Shown here: piece by piece, positions 18,223 to 26,782 of the stretch
Layout of the letters: each line of letters begins with the position of its first letter
Numbering within the stretch: the stretch's first letter is position 1
Origin: DATBGO01 sp050011895
GTDB lineage: Bacteria > Actinomycetota > Actinomycetes > Streptosporangiales > Streptosporangiaceae
Direction: 5' to 3'
DNA: 64,000 nucleotides
NCBI GenBank assembly: GCA_050011895.1
Contig: JBEKIF010000008.1
Span: forward strand, 1 to 64,000
Notes under the pieces: generated by a model
Told to the model about the DNA's origin: nothing
Databases searched by the model: none
The model's input: the letters and a program-made list of their open reading frames with translations, nothing else
Made by a program: the position numbers and the translations under genes

Positions 18223-18576
18223 GTGAGCAGCAACCGGTCCCGGCAGCCCCGGCGACGGCCGGTGCCCAAGGGCCAGGCCAGGTACCAGCCCAGCGCCTCG
18301 CCGACCCGCCGGTCGGTGGAGCAGGCCAGCGCCACGCCGCTGGTCTTCCTGCACCAGTTGCCGGTCTGGCTGCCGCCGCTGGTAACCGTCGCGCTGCTGA
18401 TCACGGGCCTTGCCGTGCGCGGCCCGGTGGGCGCGGCGGCGCTGTGCTTGCTGGCCGTATTGCTCGGGTGGCTGGCCATCGTGTCCTGGCCGGGGCTGAG
18501 CAGCCGGGGACGGCTCGGCCGCGCCCTTGCGATCGCCTGCGTTCTCGCGGTGGCCGGATTGCAGGCCAGCCGGTAG
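18223..18576 (+). CDS. small two-helix membrane protein
   Basis: The 117-residue protein has a basic N-terminus (RSRQPRRRPVPKGQARYQ). Two hydrophobic segments follow (about residues 48-66 LPPLVTVALLITGLAV and 70-90 GAAALCLLAVLLGWLAIVSW), then a short third hydrophobic end (ALAIACVLAVAGL). This is typical of uncharacterised actinobacterial proteins placed between glyS and uppS (DUF6703-like, from memory). The start is GTG at 18223 after GGGGAGG. The upstream ATG at 18180 is in another frame and runs into a stop overlapping this start. The function is unknown. It converges on uppS with 25 bp between stops. Confidence 0.7.
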   Translation: MSSNRSRQPRRRPVPKGQARYQPSASPTRRSVEQASATPLVFLHQLPVWLPPLVTVALLITGLAVRGPVGAAALCLLAVLLGWLAIVSWPGLSSRGRLGRALAIACVLAVAGLQASR

Positions 18577-18601
18577 CCAGGGCTGATCCGCCGGGTGCGG
18601 T

Positions 18602-19384
18602 TCAGGGCGGCGGATTCGGTTCCGCTCCCCCGTACCTGCGGTCCCTGCTCGCGTAGATCTCGCAGGCGTGCCACAAGTGCCGCCGGTCAAAGTCAGGGAA
18701 TAGCGTGTCAAGGAAGACGAACTCGGCGTAGGCCGACTGCCAGATCAGGAAGTTGGATGTCCGCTGCTCGCCAGAGGACCTGACGAACAGGTCAACGTCG
18801 GGAAGGCCCGGCTCGTCGAGGTAGCGGGCGAAGACTTTCTCGTCGATCTTGTCGGACCGCAGCTTGCCGGCGGCCACGTCGGCGGCAATCGCGGCCGCGG
18901 CGTCGGCGATCTCCGCCCGGCCGCCGTAGTTGACGCAGAACTGCAACGTCAGGACAGTGTTGCCCGCCGTCATCTGCTCCGCGTCTTCAAGTTCATTTAT
19001 AACGCTCCGCCACAGCCGGGGCCGCCGGCCCGCCCATCGGACGCGCACGCCCACCTCGTTCAGCTGGTCGCGCCGCCGCCTGATCACGTCCCTGTTGAAA
19101 CCCATCAGGAACCTGACCTCGTCGGGCGAGCGCCGCCAGTTCTCGGTGGAGAACGCGTACGCCGACAGGTACGGGATGCCCAGCTCGATCGCGCCCATGA
19201 TCACGTCGAAGAGCGAATGCTCGCCGCGCTTGTGCCCCTCGGTCCTGGGCAGCCCGCGCTGCTTGGCCCAGCGGCCGTTGCCGTCCATCACCAGGGCCAC
19301 GTGACGGGGCAGGAACTGGGCCGGGATGGCGGGCGGGCGGGCACCACCGGGATGCGGATACGGCGGCCGCACACCGGACGTCAC
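18602..19384 (-). CDS. uppS: isoprenyl transferase (undecaprenyl/decaprenyl diphosphate synthase)
   Basis: This 260-residue cis-prenyltransferase condenses isopentenyl diphosphate onto an allylic primer to make the lipid carrier for cell-wall synthesis. Family signatures are present: the catalytic Asp in HVALVMDGNGRWAKQRGL near residues 28-45, the GHKRGEHSLFD stretch, SAYAFSTENWRR, and the C-terminal DLFVRSSGEQRTSNFLIWQ. The start GTG at 19384 overlaps the recO stop by 4 nt (GTGA), and the deduced length fits the family. Sequence further upstream in frame lies inside recO and is not homologous. Chain length of the product is not readable. Confidence 0.96.
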   Translation of the reverse strand: MTSGVRPPYPHPGGARPPAIPAQFLPRHVALVMDGNGRWAKQRGLPRTEGHKRGEHSLFDVIMGAIELGIPYLSAYAFSTENWRRSPDEVRFLMGFNRDVIRRRRDQLNEVGVRVRWAGRRPRLWRSVINELEDAEQMTAGNTVLTLQFCVNYGGRAEIADAAAAIAADVAAGKLRSDKIDEKVFARYLDEPGLPDVDLFVRSSGEQRTSNFLIWQSAYAEFVFLDTLFPDFDRRHLWHACEIYASRDRRYGGAEPNPPP

Positions 19385-20199
19385 GCGTGCTCCACATGGC
19401 GCAGCGAGCGGATCGAGTGCTCCAGGTGCCATTGCAGGTAGGCGGCGACCAGGCCGCTGCACTCGAGCTGATGCCTGCGCTCGCTGGCGTCCGCGTACAC
19501 CCAGTCGCCCCGCAGCAGCGCGCTCATCAGGCTGACCGTTTGCACCGCCGGGGTGGCGGCTCCCGGTGCCCGGCACGACCGGCAGACCAGCCCGCCGGCT
19601 CCGATCGCGAACGCCCGGAAGACCCCGGCCGCCGGCCTGGCGGCCTGCCCGTCCGCACGGTCGTCGCCCCGGGTCAGGCCGGCCGGGCCCGGGGCGCGGG
19701 TACCGCACCCGGCGCATTCGTCGAGGGCCGGGGCGTACCCGGCCACCGCCAGGGACCTGAGCAGGTACGCGTCGAGCACGAGCCGCGGGTCGTGCTGGCC
19801 CTCGCCGAGTGCCCGCAGGCCGCCGACGAGCAGCAGGAACTGCCTGATCGCCGGTTCTTTCTCGATCGGGGTGAACTTCTCCGCCGTCTCCAGCATCGCG
19901 GTCCCTGTCGTGTACCGCGGATAGTCGCCCGCTAGCGGCTGCCCGTACGCCCGCACCGTCTCCGCCTGGGTGATCACATCAAGCGATCGCCCGGTGTAGA
20001 GCTGGAGGTCAACATGGGTGAACGGCTCCAGGCGGCCGCCGAACCTGGACTTCGTGCGGCGCACCCCCTTGGCCACCGCGCGGACTCGTCCCGCCCGCTT
20101 GGCGAGCAGGGTCACGATGCGATCGGCCTCGCCCAGCTTCTGGGTCCGCAGCACGATGCCGTCGTCCCGGTAGCTGCCCACCCCGTCATTGTCGCGCAT
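19381..20199 (-). CDS. recO: DNA repair protein RecO
   Basis: RecO works with RecF/RecR to load RecA on gapped DNA. The 272-residue protein begins with the OB-fold pattern YRDDGIVLRTQKLGEADRIV and continues with VAKGVRRTKSRFGGRLEPF near residues 43-61. A zinc site is suggested by CAGC (about 164-167) and CRSC (about 215-218). A Gly/Arg/Ala-rich insertion between them (GLTRGDDRADGQAARPA) is longer than in many homologues. The ORF starts at ATG 20199; a GTG seven codons later is an alternative. It is translationally coupled to uppS. Confidence 0.94.
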   Translation of the reverse strand: MRDNDGVGSYRDDGIVLRTQKLGEADRIVTLLAKRAGRVRAVAKGVRRTKSRFGGRLEPFTHVDLQLYTGRSLDVITQAETVRAYGQPLAGDYPRYTTGTAMLETAEKFTPIEKEPAIRQFLLLVGGLRALGEGQHDPRLVLDAYLLRSLAVAGYAPALDECAGCGTRAPGPAGLTRGDDRADGQAARPAAGVFRAFAIGAGGLVCRSCRAPGAATPAVQTVSLMSALLRGDWVYADASERRHQLECSGLVAAYLQWHLEHSIRSLRHVEHA

Positions 20200-20303
20200 A
20201 CCCGGGCATCAGCCGGGCATCAGCACGGTGTCAGCCGGGCAGCAACCCGCTTCCGCCAGGCTGCAACCCGTTATCCGCCGGGCAGCAACCCGTTATCCGC
20301 CGG

Positions 20304-20930
20304 TCAGTCCGACGGAGCGCCCTGCTCGGTCATGGTGATGACATCCCTCGCGCGGGCGGCCCCGATGCCGAGCTGCGCCCCGATCTGGAGCGCCGCCCGC
20401 CGCTGCTGCTGGGTCAGCGGGCCGCCTGCCAGCCCGATCCGCACCACATCGGCAAGGAACCACCATCTCGCCTGGTCGACCAGCTGTCCCGCTAGCCCGT
20501 TCAGCTGGCCAGCCAGTTCCTGGGGCGGCCGGCCAGGGCGGGCAAGGTCGGCCTCAAGCGCGGCGTCGTCATAGCCGGCCAGGCCGGCTTCCCTGATCAC
20601 CTCGACGGCGCGGTGCCGCGCCGACGCGCTGCGGGGGTCGCCGGCCCGGAGCATGGCCACCGCCGCGGCCTGTGCTCCGGCCGGCAGCGCCGCCTGCATC
20701 TGGGCAACCGTGGGGAGCGCCAGCAGATCAAGACGGTACCGCGTGCCGCAGACGATGCACTGGAGATGGTCCGGCGCCTTCGCCAGCGGCAGGACCGGGA
20801 CCAGGAGGAACGTCAGCCAGCGCCGGCCGGTGAGCCGTCGGTACGCGCGGTCGCCGCCACAGCGCTCGCAGTGACAACTGCCATGCCCGGTGGTCGAGAA
20901 GAAAAACCGCTGTTCGACGATGGCGCGCAA
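20304..20930 (-). CDS. zinc-ribbon protein with TerB-like C-terminus
   Basis: The 208-residue protein has paired cysteines CHCERCG (near residue 20) and CIVCGT (near 55), forming a probable zinc ribbon around a hydrophobic stretch (WLTFLLVPVLPL). An Ala-rich helical region from about residue 80 onward resembles a TerB-like fold (LTQQQRRAALQIGAQLGI). The TTG at 20930 follows GGAGGG at 8 nt and fits best. The frame also offers a TTG 11 codons upstream without a site. The gene lies between recO and era. Function is not known, and the TerB resemblance is a weak recollection. Confidence 0.65.
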   Translation of the reverse strand: MRAIVEQRFFFSTTGHGSCHCERCGGDRAYRRLTGRRWLTFLLVPVLPLAKAPDHLQCIVCGTRYRLDLLALPTVAQMQAALPAGAQAAAVAMLRAGDPRSASARHRAVEVIREAGLAGYDDAALEADLARPGRPPQELAGQLNGLAGQLVDQARWWFLADVVRIGLAGGPLTQQQRRAALQIGAQLGIGAARARDVITMTEQGAPSD

Positions 20931-21120
20931 ACCCGACTTCCCTCCAGCCCCTCCCGCGGGCAATCATGCCGTTCAGCGGCAACACAGAGCCAGCAGATCA
21001 TCACATGACCTGGCATGATCAATGGGAAAGTGAGGCATAACTTTACTTAATTCCGAGTAATTCCGACGGGTAGATCGTAACCGCTCGGACGGCTCAGGAT
21101 GACCCAGACCTTCCCGACGG

Positions 21121-21162
21121 CGGGATTAACCGGGATTAAGACGCCGGGATTAACCGGGATTA
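21121..21162. repeat. direct repeats in the era / zinc-ribbon gap
   Basis: CGGGATTAACCGGGATTA occurs exactly at 21121-21138 and 21145-21162 (period 24); each copy is itself two CGGGATTA units. The gap 20931-21233 also has an AT-rich patch around 21035-21065 (ACTTTACTTAATTCCG), which may hold the promoter of the zinc-ribbon gene. No gene is seen in the gap. Confidence 0.8.
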
Positions 21163-21188
21163 GCTAGTCGCGCCGCATGACCGGCGGC

Positions 21189-21230
21189 CAGCCGCAGAAC
21201 CCAGCCGCAGAACCAGCCAGCCGCAGAACC
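21189..21230. repeat. three copies of CAGCCGCAGAACC after era
   Basis: The 13-mer CAGCCGCAGAACC occurs at 21189, 21202 and 21218, directly downstream of the era stop on its strand. The first two are adjacent. I see no stem-loop made from them. Confidence 0.75.
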
Positions 21231-21233
21231 CGG

Positions 21234-22181
21234 TCAGTCGTAGAAGCCAAGGCGGCGCAGCTGCTTCGGATCCCGCTGCCAGTCCTTGGCGATCTTGATC
21301 CGCAGGTCCAGGTAGACCCGAGTACCCAGGAGCGCCTCGATCTGGCGCCGGGCCCGTGACCCGACCTCCTTGAGCCGGGCTCCTTTCGCGCCGATCACTA
21401 TCGCCTTCTGGCTCTGCCGCTCCACGTACATGATCGCGTGCACGTCGATCAGGTCACCGCGGCCTTCCCTGGGTGCCATCTCGTCCACCACGACCGCGAT
21501 CGAGTGCGGGAGTTCGTCGCGCACGCCCTCCAGGATCGCCTCCCGGATCAGCTCAGCGACCAGCCGCTGCTCAGGCTCGTCGGTCTCCTCCCCGTCCGGA
21601 TACAGCGGGCTACCCTCGGGCAGCCGGGAGACCAGCACATCGGCGAGCACGTCAAGCTGGAAACCCGATACCGCGGATACCGGCACCACGTCCGCCCACT
21701 CGCCAAGCTGGCCCACGGCGGCGAGCTGCGCGGCAATCTGCTGATGCGATGCCTGGTCCGTCTTGGTGACAACGGCCACCACCGGCGCCTTGGTTATCGC
21801 GGCAAGCTCGCCCGCCAGATACTTGTCGCCAGGCCCGATCCGCTCCGTCGCGGGCAGGCAGAACCCGATGACGTCCACCTCGGCCAGCGTCGCGCGCACC
21901 AGGCTGTCCAGGCGCTCGCCTAGCAGCGTGCGCGGCCGGTGCAGCCCCGGCGTGTCGACGATGATCAGCTGGGCATCCGGCCGGTGCACGATCCCGCGGA
22001 TCGCCCGGCGGGTCGTCTGCGGCCGACTGCTGGTGATCGCCACCTTGGCGCCGACGAGCGCGTTCATCAGGGTGGACTTACCGACGTTCGGCCGGCCGGC
22101 GAAGCAGGCAAAGCCGGCTCTGAACGCGGCCGGCCCTGGCCCTGGCAAGCGCTCGTGCGACGGTGTCTGCGGCGATCCCAC
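21234..22181 (-). CDS. era: GTPase Era
   Basis: Era binds 16S rRNA and GTP and checks small-subunit assembly. The 315-residue protein has G1 GRPNVGKST near residues 29-37, switch DTPGLH near 75-80, and G4 TKTD near 141-144. A C-terminal KH domain contains VIGAKGARLKEVGSRARRQI, ending ...LRRLGFYD. The start is GTG at 22181, 33 bp after the upstream EamA gene stop, with GGAG 11 nt before it. Sequence further upstream in this frame belongs to the overlapping transporter gene. It belongs to the corC-cda-EamA-era run. Confidence 0.96.
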   Translation of the reverse strand: MGSPQTPSHERLPGPGPAAFRAGFACFAGRPNVGKSTLMNALVGAKVAITSSRPQTTRRAIRGIVHRPDAQLIIVDTPGLHRPRTLLGERLDSLVRATLAEVDVIGFCLPATERIGPGDKYLAGELAAITKAPVVAVVTKTDQASHQQIAAQLAAVGQLGEWADVVPVSAVSGFQLDVLADVLVSRLPEGSPLYPDGEETDEPEQRLVAELIREAILEGVRDELPHSIAVVVDEMAPREGRGDLIDVHAIMYVERQSQKAIVIGAKGARLKEVGSRARRQIEALLGTRVYLDLRIKIAKDWQRDPKQLRRLGFYD

Positions 22182-22213
22182 CTCGCGATTGTCTCCTACC
22201 GGGGCGTCCCCGC

Positions 22214-23008
22214 CTAACTCGCTCCGGCCGCAGTGTCGCCGCGGCGGCCCGGCAGCGGCACCACGAGGACAGCCAGCGCCAGGCCCACGAGCACCGCGCC
22301 GGCCGCGGCGGCGGGCGTCAGCCGCTCGCCCAGAACGATGAGCGCGAGCAACGTGGCCACGACCGGCTCGGCGAGCCCCAGGGTGACGGCCACCGGAGCC
22401 GGCACGCTGCGCAGCCCGCGCCCGTACAGGAGGTAGGCGACCGCGGTGGTGACCACGCCCAGGTAACCGGCGACGGCCAGCCCACGTGCGGTCAGCAGCC
22501 AGCCAGGGGCCCCGGCCAGCAGCACCGGGGCGAGCAGCACCGCCGCGCCGCCGAACAGGGCGCCCATCACCGCGCGCTCCCCGATGCCAGCACTGATCAG
22601 CCGCGCGGCGGAGACCACGTAGACCGCGTAACACAGCCCGGCAGTCACCGCCAGGCCCACGCCAGGCAGGTTGACGCCGGCCGCGCTGCCGCTGGTGACG
22701 AGCACTGCGCAGCCGGTGACCGCGCCGACCGTGGCCGCCATCCACCGCCGGCTCAGCGGCGGTCCGCCAGTGAGCCGGCTGATCAGGCCGGTCAGCACAG
22801 GCGCGCTGCCGATCGCCACGACAGTGCCGATAGCAACGCCGGTCAGCCGCACTGCCGAGAAGAAGGCCAGCTGATAGCCGCCAACGCTGACGGCGGCGAG
22901 GACGAGGCCAGCCCGGCGAGTCCCGCGCACGGTGCACAGCGCTCTCAGCTCACCGCGCGGCCCGCGAGCGCCGACCGCCAGCGCCAGCAGGAGCGATCCG
23001 CCGATCAC
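22214..23008 (-). CDS. EamA/DMT-family transporter
   Basis: This hydrophobic protein has nine or more predicted membrane helices and the internal duplication of EamA exporters; the second half starts near GVGLAVTAGLCYAVYVV. The GTG at 23008 gives 264 residues. However, family-like coding continues in frame upstream for 44 codons to about 23140, where it begins near LSKPARAGGAFAVLLGAAAW, which looks like the true first helix. No ATG, GTG or TTG start is present there; a CTG at 23140 overlaps the stop of the deaminase-like gene. The real start is therefore unresolved. The gene is inserted between the usual cda-era neighbours. The substrate is unknown. Confidence 0.85.
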   Translation of the reverse strand: MIGGSLLLALAVGARGPRGELRALCTVRGTRRAGLVLAAVSVGGYQLAFFSAVRLTGVAIGTVVAIGSAPVLTGLISRLTGGPPLSRRWMAATVGAVTGCAVLVTSGSAAGVNLPGVGLAVTAGLCYAVYVVSAARLISAGIGERAVMGALFGGAAVLLAPVLLAGAPGWLLTARGLAVAGYLGVVTTAVAYLLYGRGLRSVPAPVAVTLGLAEPVVATLLALIVLGERLTPAAAAGAVLVGLALAVLVVPLPGRRGDTAAGAS

Positions 23009-23136
23009 GATACGCGCGGCACCAACGGATACCGGGCTCGCCGCGCCCGGCGCGAAATGTGCCGCGGTCCCGGTGCTGCCCCACGCCGCGGCGCCGAGCA
23101 GGACGGCGAAGGCCCCGCCCGCGCGGGCGGGCTTGC

Positions 23137-23496
23137 TCAGGGCCGCAGCGCCGCGCGCAGCGTGCCGTCCGGCGCCACGTGGAACACGACAGCATCCGGG
23201 CCCAGGTCGCGAACCGCGGCAAGGTCACGCGGGTCAGGACCGGCAGATTCGGTGATCAGCGCGGCCGCTTCCAGGCGGCCTGCCCCGCTCGACACCGCCA
23301 TCGCGACGGCCAGCTGCAGCGCGGACAGGCGCAGCGAAGGGAGGAACACGGCAGCGGCGGCGTAGGTCCGGCCGGTCTCATCGCGGACGGCGGCGCCCTC
23401 GGCAGCCGTCACCCGCGCGCGAGCCGCGCGGGCTAGCGCGATGATCTTGAGGTCTTCCTGGCCGGGCTGGGCGCCGCCGGGCTGGGCCTTGCTCAC
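23137..23496 (-). CDS. cytidine-deaminase-like protein lacking the zinc site
   Basis: The 119-residue protein aligns by pattern with the cytidine deaminase fold (IIALARAARARVTAAEGAAV then DETGRTYAAAAVFLPSLRLSALQLAVAMA). It lacks both the H-A-E motif and the PCxxC motif that bind zinc and activate water; it contains no cysteine at all. Short degenerate homologues at this place, between corC and era, are usual in actinobacteria and are often labelled cytidine deaminase. Deamination is therefore unlikely and a structural or regulatory role is more plausible. The GTG at 23496 overlaps the corC stop by 4 nt. Confidence 0.75.
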   Translation of the reverse strand: MSKAQPGGAQPGQEDLKIIALARAARARVTAAEGAAVRDETGRTYAAAAVFLPSLRLSALQLAVAMAVSSGAGRLEAAALITESAGPDPRDLAAVRDLGPDAVVFHVAPDGTLRAALRP

Positions 23497-24791
23497 CCGC
23501 CAGAGTCTAGTGTCCCGCCGACCCGACCATTGCCGGTCGGCGCGGCGCGCTCGACGGTCACCGTCCCGATCCGGTTGCGCCGTCCGGCCAGGCTCTCCGC
23601 GGTCAGCCGCAATCCCGCCACCGTCGCCACCGAGCCGGCGATCGGAACCTTCCCCAGCTGCTGGGCCAGCAGCCCGCCCACGGTCTCCACGTCTTCCGCC
23701 TCGATGGCGACGCCGAACAGCTCAGCAAGCTCCTCAACTGGCAGCCGCGCGGTCACCCGGGCACGGTCCTCGCCAAGCCACTCCACGGCGGGCTGTTCCT
23801 TGTCGTACTCGTCGGCGATTTCCCCGACGATCTCTTCGAGGATGTCCTCGATCGTGACCAGCCCCGCTGTGCCGCCGTACTCGTCGATCACGATGGCCAG
23901 GTGAATCTGGCGCCCCTGCATCTCCCTGAGCAGCTCGTCGATCGGCTTGCTCTCCGGCACGAAGGTCGCGGGCCGCATGATCGAGGAAACCTTCTCGACC
24001 GACTCCCCTTCACGGTGCTCGTGACTACGCGTGACGATGTCCTTCAGGTAGGCGATGCCGACGACATCGTCCAGGTTCTCTCCCACCACCGGAATCCGGG
24101 AAAATCCGCTGCGCAGGGCGAGCGACAGCGCCTGCCGCAGTGTTTTGTCGCGCTCCACGAAGACCATGTCGGTACGAGGCACCATAACCTCCCTGACGAT
24201 GGTGTCGCCGAGCTCGAATACCGAGTGGATCATCGCCCGTTCATCCGGCTGAATGATCCGGCGCTGCTCCAGCAAGTCGACGAGCCCGCGCAGGTCCTCC
24301 TCGGACCCCGACGGCCCATCCCGCGACCCGCTGGTGCGGCCGAATAGCCCGCCGGCCGCGAGCAGCAGCCCGGGGAGCGGGCCGAGCAGCCGGACCACGG
24401 GCCGTAGCACGGCCGACGCGGCGCTGGCCACCCGCACCGGATTACGCCGTCCGATGGCGCGGGGCACGATTCCGGCCACGACGTAAATCAAGATGGTCAT
24501 GCCGACGGCCGTCACGGCGAAGGCGCGCCAGCCGGGCCCGATCCAGTGCAGCAGCACCACGGTCACCAGCACGGTCGCGGTTACCTCGGCCGCCACCCTG
24601 GCCAGCAGCAGGACAAACAGGTAACGCGGCACCTCGGCGAGCACAGCCTGCAGCGGCGTCCTGGCAGCTCCGCCCGCCCGGGCTAGTTCCTTCGCCCCAG
24701 CCCGGGACACCCGCACCAGCGCGTCCGCCGCGCCGGCGCACCAGCCCGCGAGCAGCGTGAGCGCTAGTGCCGCCGCGAGCAGCCAGCCCAT
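23493..24791 (-). CDS. CorC/HlyC-family membrane protein with CBS domains
   Basis: The 432-residue protein has an N-terminal CNNM/DUF21 membrane domain with about four hydrophobic segments (WLLAAALALTLLAGW, YLFVLLLARVAAEVTATVLV). Paired CBS domains occupy about residues 200-320 (REVMVPRTDMVFVERD...GFSRIPVVGENLDDVVGI). A C-terminal CorC_HlyC transporter-associated domain follows (VGEIADEYDKEQ onward). Relatives take part in Mg2+/Co2+ efflux or tolerance; the hemolysin name is historical. The ATG at 24791 follows GAGG inside the ybeY stop region, so the two genes are tightly coupled. Confidence 0.92.
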   Translation of the reverse strand: MGWLLAAALALTLLAGWCAGAADALVRVSRAGAKELARAGGAARTPLQAVLAEVPRYLFVLLLARVAAEVTATVLVTVVLLHWIGPGWRAFAVTAVGMTILIYVVAGIVPRAIGRRNPVRVASAASAVLRPVVRLLGPLPGLLLAAGGLFGRTSGSRDGPSGSEEDLRGLVDLLEQRRIIQPDERAMIHSVFELGDTIVREVMVPRTDMVFVERDKTLRQALSLALRSGFSRIPVVGENLDDVVGIAYLKDIVTRSHEHREGESVEKVSSIMRPATFVPESKPIDELLREMQGRQIHLAIVIDEYGGTAGLVTIEDILEEIVGEIADEYDKEQPAVEWLGEDRARVTARLPVEELAELFGVAIEAEDVETVGGLLAQQLGKVPIAGSVATVAGLRLTAESLAGRRNRIGTVTVERAAPTGNGRVGGTLDSGG

Positions 24792-24798
24792 CGTGACC

Positions 24799-25323
24799 TC
24801 ACCCTGGTCCTTCCGGCCCGTCCAGATCGCCATCGGTAGCGCGCTCGGAACTCCATGATGCGAGCAGCCGGTCCTGCAGGCCGAACATCGTCGCATGCTC
24901 GTCGGGCTCGGCGTGGTCATATCCGAGCAGGTGCAAGATGCCGTGCGTGCACAGCAGATCAAGCTCGTCAGTCAGCAGGTGACCTGCCTGGGCCGCCTGC
25001 TCGGTCGCGACCTGCGGGCACAGGACCACGTCGCCGAGCAAACCAGGGATCTCGGCCGGGTCGGCGGCGCCGCCATGCTCGGTATTGCTGCCGCCCGGCG
25101 GCGGCAGCCGTAGCTCGTCCATGGGAAACGCCAGCACATCCGTGGGACCCGGTTCGCCCATCCAGCGCTGGTGCAGGTCAGCCATCGAAGCCGGATCGAC
25201 CAGCAGGATCGACAGCTCGGCCAGCGGGTGCACGTGCAGCTCGTCAAGGACGTGCCTGGCCAGCGCAGCCAGCTCGGGCTCGTTCACCTCCGTACCCGAC
25301 TCGTTGGCGATCTCGACGCTCAC
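24799..25323 (-). CDS. ybeY: rRNA maturation RNase YbeY
   Basis: YbeY is a zinc-dependent endoribonuclease for 16S rRNA 3'-end processing and ribosome quality control. The 174-residue protein ends its core with the metal motif H-G-x-L-H-L-x-G-Y-D-H (CTHGILHLLGYDHAEPDE near residues 126-143). An N-terminal VSVEIANESGTEV is also typical. The GTG at 25323 has GAGG five bases upstream. The frame continues upstream into phoH, but that part is not YbeY-like. It follows phoH by 25 bp, the usual phoH-ybeY pair. Confidence 0.95.
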   Translation of the reverse strand: MSVEIANESGTEVNEPELAALARHVLDELHVHPLAELSILLVDPASMADLHQRWMGEPGPTDVLAFPMDELRLPPPGGSNTEHGGAADPAEIPGLLGDVVLCPQVATEQAAQAGHLLTDELDLLCTHGILHLLGYDHAEPDEHATMFGLQDRLLASWSSERATDGDLDGPEGPG

Positions 25324-25348
25324 GCCCGCCTCATCCGCTGTCCGGCTC

Positions 25349-26419
25349 TCAGCGGGACCGGTTGTCCGGCCTGCGGGACCGGCTGCCCGCCACCCGCTGG
25401 CCCTGCACCTGGGTCGCCTGGCGCCCCTCGTACCGCTCGTAAGCGTCCACGATGTCGGCGACCAGCTTATGGCGCACCACGTCATGGCTGGTGAGCCTGG
25501 AAAAGTAGACATCCTCGACACCAGTCAGGATGTCCTGCACGAGGCGCAGGCCGCTCAGCTGGCCGGACGGCAGGTCAACCTGCGTCACGTCGCCTGTCAC
25601 CACGATCCGCGACCCGAAGCCGAGCCTCGTCAGGAACATCTTCATCTGCTCGGGCGAGGTGTTCTGGGCCTCGTCGAGGATGATGAAGGAGTCGTTCAGG
25701 GTGCGCCCGCGCATGTACGCCAATGGCGCGATCTCAATGGTCCCCGCCGCGGTCAGCCGCGGGATCGTGTCCGCGTCCAGCATGTCGTGGAGCGCGTCAT
25801 AGAGCGGCCGGAGATACGGATCGATCTTCTCGTACAGCGTTCCTGGCAGGAAGCCGAGCCGCTCGCCTGCCTCCACGGCCGGCCGGGTCAGGATGATCCG
25901 GCGGACCTCCTTGGCCTGCAGCGCCTTGACCGCCTTCGCCATGGCCAGATATGTCTTGCCGGTTCCCGCAGGCCCGATGGAGAAGACGATCGTGTGCTTG
26001 TCGATGGCGTCGACATAGCGCTTCTGGTTCAGCGTCTTCGGCCGGATCGTCCGGCCGCGGGCGGACAGGATGTCGAGGGTCAGCACGTCGGCGGGCCGGA
26101 CGCGGCTCTTTCTCCGGAGCATGGCCACGGTCCGCTCGACCGCGTCCGGGGTCAGCTCCGCGCCGCTGGCCACCAGCTGCGTCAGCTCCTCAAAGAGCCG
26201 CCCGACAAGCGCGGTCTCCTCCGGGGTGCCGGTCGCGGTGATCTCGTTTCCGCGGACGTGGATATCCGCCTCGAAGGCATTCTCGACGACCGCAAGCAGT
26301 TCGTCCCTGGAACCGAGCAAGCTGACCATCGAGTGGTCGTCCGGGATCACCATCTTGACTCTGGTGTGGCCATCCGGCGCCGCTGCGCCGCCGCCACTAT
26401 CGCCGGGGTTGTCTGTCAA
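25349..26419 (-). CDS. phoH: PhoH-like ATPase
   Basis: The 356-residue protein has an N-terminal KH-like region (SLLGSRDELLAVVENAF) and a helicase-like ATPase core. Walker A is GPAGTGKTYLAMA near residues 149-161, Walker B is IILDEAQN near 237-244, and a conserved VVTGDVTQVDLP follows. Family members are linked to RNA metabolism together with YbeY. The start is TTG at 26419, preceded by GGGGAAGG; no ATG fits better. The last 25 residues are basic and variable. Confidence 0.94.
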   Translation of the reverse strand: MTDNPGDSGGGAAAPDGHTRVKMVIPDDHSMVSLLGSRDELLAVVENAFEADIHVRGNEITATGTPEETALVGRLFEELTQLVASGAELTPDAVERTVAMLRRKSRVRPADVLTLDILSARGRTIRPKTLNQKRYVDAIDKHTIVFSIGPAGTGKTYLAMAKAVKALQAKEVRRIILTRPAVEAGERLGFLPGTLYEKIDPYLRPLYDALHDMLDADTIPRLTAAGTIEIAPLAYMRGRTLNDSFIILDEAQNTSPEQMKMFLTRLGFGSRIVVTGDVTQVDLPSGQLSGLRLVQDILTGVEDVYFSRLTSHDVVRHKLVADIVDAYERYEGRQATQVQGQRVAGSRSRRPDNRSR

Positions 26420-26782
26420 TGGACCTTCCCCGCCAGGGCGCGTGCCTTCATCGTCGCCATGTTACTCGCCGCCCCCATCCGGGCCTTCCGGCGCGCCCGC
26501 CGCAGGGATGTCACCGGTGGCGATGTCGCAGAAATTCGCACTCCGTCACGCAGCCTTCTTAACTTGTTACCTGCCTAGCCGACCGCCGACATATATGGTT
26601 GCACTACTGCGAACCCTCGGCGCACCACCCCTCTGGTGCACGGCGCGGCCGTTACGGCTGCCCGTGTCCTCGGTGCGTTGCCCGCGGCTGTCGCGGAGTT
26701 GCTGGATAAGCATGGATGGGCGTGGGGGCAGTGCGATCGTTGAGGCGGGCCGGCACATGTAGTTCCGCCGGGAAGACTCGGC
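26420..26782. other. divergent intergenic region phoH / ECF sigma gene
   Basis: This 363-bp gap should carry both promoters. It contains a perfect 6-bp hairpin, GCACCA (26622-26627) and TGGTGC (26634-26639), and an AT-rich spot CATATATGG near 26589. I could not assign a convincing ECF-type promoter or any gene. Confidence 0.5.
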
